From: Prorocentrum cordatum
Taxonomy: Eukaryota > Sar > Dinophyceae > Prorocentrales > Prorocentraceae
Assembly (NCBI GenBank): GCA_963575745.1
Contig: CAUYUJ010016884.1
Span: forward strand, 31,001-95,000
Direction: 5' to 3'
DNA: 64,000 bases
The notes under the pieces were generated by a model. It made no database searches. It saw nothing but the letters and a program-made list of their open reading frames with translations, and had not been told where the DNA came from. This document shows positions 62,691 through 64,000 of this stretch, piece after piece. Each line of letters opens with the position of its first letter. Position 1 is the first letter of the stretch. Made by a program: the position numbers and the translations under genes.

Positions 62691-64000
62691 AGGTGTAATT
62701 GAAATCTCTAGTTTTAAGCTTGCTCTTTTGAAGCTTGGTGTCCAGCCGCCCGCCACAACGGCTGCGAACGTTATCCAGCTCCGTCCCCCTCCACTCCCAG
62801 GGCCATCCTTATTGTCGTCTTCCACCCGTGTCCTCCTTCTCCACGTCTCCCACTCACCTCACCACCTCTCCTCGCCATTTACTCCCCCTTCCGCCCTATC
62901 CTCCGTCTCCTGGCCCCAGGTCCAGATCCTTCTCCCACTCCTGGAGCCTTCTCCTACCCCTGTCACACCTCCTTTCTCATTCGTCCTCCCCTCGAGCGTG
63001 TCTGCCCCATTTCGTGCCCAGGGATCCTCGCGGCTCCATCTGGGTCGAGACGCACAGAAGAACGATTGGGTTGACAATTCTTGTCGCGATTCGTTCACGG
63101 TTGTATGATTTGTTGCGAGCGTTATATTGCGAAGAATTGACGGTTGGTGCCGCCGGCCCTCAAGGCGGGATCGCCCCCTATATTTTTTTGTTGCTCCTTC
63201 CGACCCGCCCAGAAACTTTGGGAGGGGCGGTGCTGCATTTTGGCCCGCGACCCGCCATCCCCCCCATCTCCCCCCGACAGAAGGGAAAAAGAAAAGAGAA
63301 GCGACGGAATTACGACGTTCCTTTTCTTTGTTCCTCAATATCTCGGGACGGGCGACGACGGCGACGACGACAGCGTTTCACACACGCCGAAGGGTCGACG
63401 GATGTTCAACGTCGGCGTCCGAGGGCCGTCGCCGGGCTCTGGCACCAGCAAGACAAACAGCCCACAGAGAGACGACAATCCCCAAGCTGGGGGCTAGGAA
63501 GGGGCCAGAAGAAGGAGAGCAGGCGCATGGAGCCGACCAAGCCTCGACGGGCCAAGAGCTGGATGCAGGTCTCTGTGGATAGAGCCTTCTCGTCTGGCCA
63601 GGGGCCGACCATCTAGCCCAGCATGTAGAGGCTTGGTGATGGTAGTGGTATATCCATCGGTCGTTGAAAGTAGGTATTGCTGGATTCCCAAATTCCAATC
63701 GATTTTAAGCGCCTTCCTACTTCAATGATCGAGTGGTTTCGCCTTTGTCCGTCCTCCTTAGGGGGCAGACGGAACCCAATATATTTTCAACGCCTTCCTA
63801 CTTCATGTTTCTACCTACAGTTTCGACCGATTGGTAGACTGCTCTTTCCCCTGAAAGGAAGTGGTGCCAAACGGATTTGGACCAGATTCAGCACTCGCCA
63901 ACGAAGAGTATAAACAGAATTTGCCAGAGCCACCCGCGGATGTTCGAAAGTTTCTGTTCAAGATGCTGTTGTGTCCCATGCTTCGGAAAGGAGGTTACAT
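62691..64000. other. No recognised gene; ends of repeat family K
   Basis: 62780-63040 is CCTCC-rich. At 63657-63725 GGTCGTTGAAAGTAGGTATT and CGCCTTCCTACTTCAATGAT are inverted phrases also seen at 6464, 8549, 10262 and 10770; CGCCTTCCTACTTCATGTTT recurs at 63790 and 8659. The last 100 bases are open but cut by the window edge. Confidence 0.45.

Overview
This window looks like nuclear DNA of a dinoflagellate. The clearest marker is a relict dinoflagellate spliced leader at 59481-59502, one mismatch from the canonical 22-mer, 54 bases upstream of an ATG. Supporting signs are an exon of the dinoflagellate HPEWYP cysteine-rich repeat type, a single-domain voltage-gated ion channel with an EF-hand-like tail, a Helitron of a layout I associate with dinoflagellates (ubiquitin-protease-like, DUF6570-like, Rep and Pif1-like helicase modules), very low gene density, high GC and many simple repeats and foldback elements. 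A Prorocentrum-like source is a guess from general texture. I see no rRNA, tRNA, CRISPR or prokaryotic operon structure.

Layout. 1-1787: repeats. 1788-3182: one large + strand exon of a BPI/LBP-like lipid-binding protein. 3183-23540: a repeat field (foldback families, CTC/GGA/GAC/CAC arrays, a 12-copy 128-bp satellite at 15675-17254) holding a few small candidate exons. 23545-30626: a + strand ion-channel gene that I can join in frame over its first four exons; the last junction is disturbed by an inserted element with inverted ends. Its 4.7-kb intron (24903-29629) is a sink for tandem repeats. 31.2-35.3 kb: two diverged direct copies of a ~600-bp sequence flank a candidate Pro/Ala-rich gene. 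35395-35832: HPEWYP-type exon. 35.84-47.2 kb: a decayed + strand Helitron-like element, itself interrupted by a 1.66-kb insertion at 43040-44697. 47.2-50.8 kb: three ~380-bp units, a minus-strand terminal exon of a second Pif1/UvrD-like helicase, five 160-bp units and a (TG)n tract. 51-59.4 kb: repeats and a possible minus-strand secreted protein. 59465-61671: an intronless gene with relict spliced leader and matching 14-bp flanks, read as a retrogene. 61.66-62.7 kb: minisatellite. The remainder has no recognised gene.

How it fits together. The genes are separate host genes plus one autonomous-type transposon; nothing looks operonic. The recurring theme is short elements with inverted ends sitting in introns, or ending at predicted splice sites, as expected of introner-like elements. 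Many coding regions show single-base frame changes. I cannot tell from one sequence whether these are decay or long-read indel errors; the helicase Walker A Lys-to-Glu change and the stop at a conserved Gly position in the Helitron do argue for decay there. Exon limits are my own reading of frame, family resemblance and GT/GC-AG sites, without transcript support.
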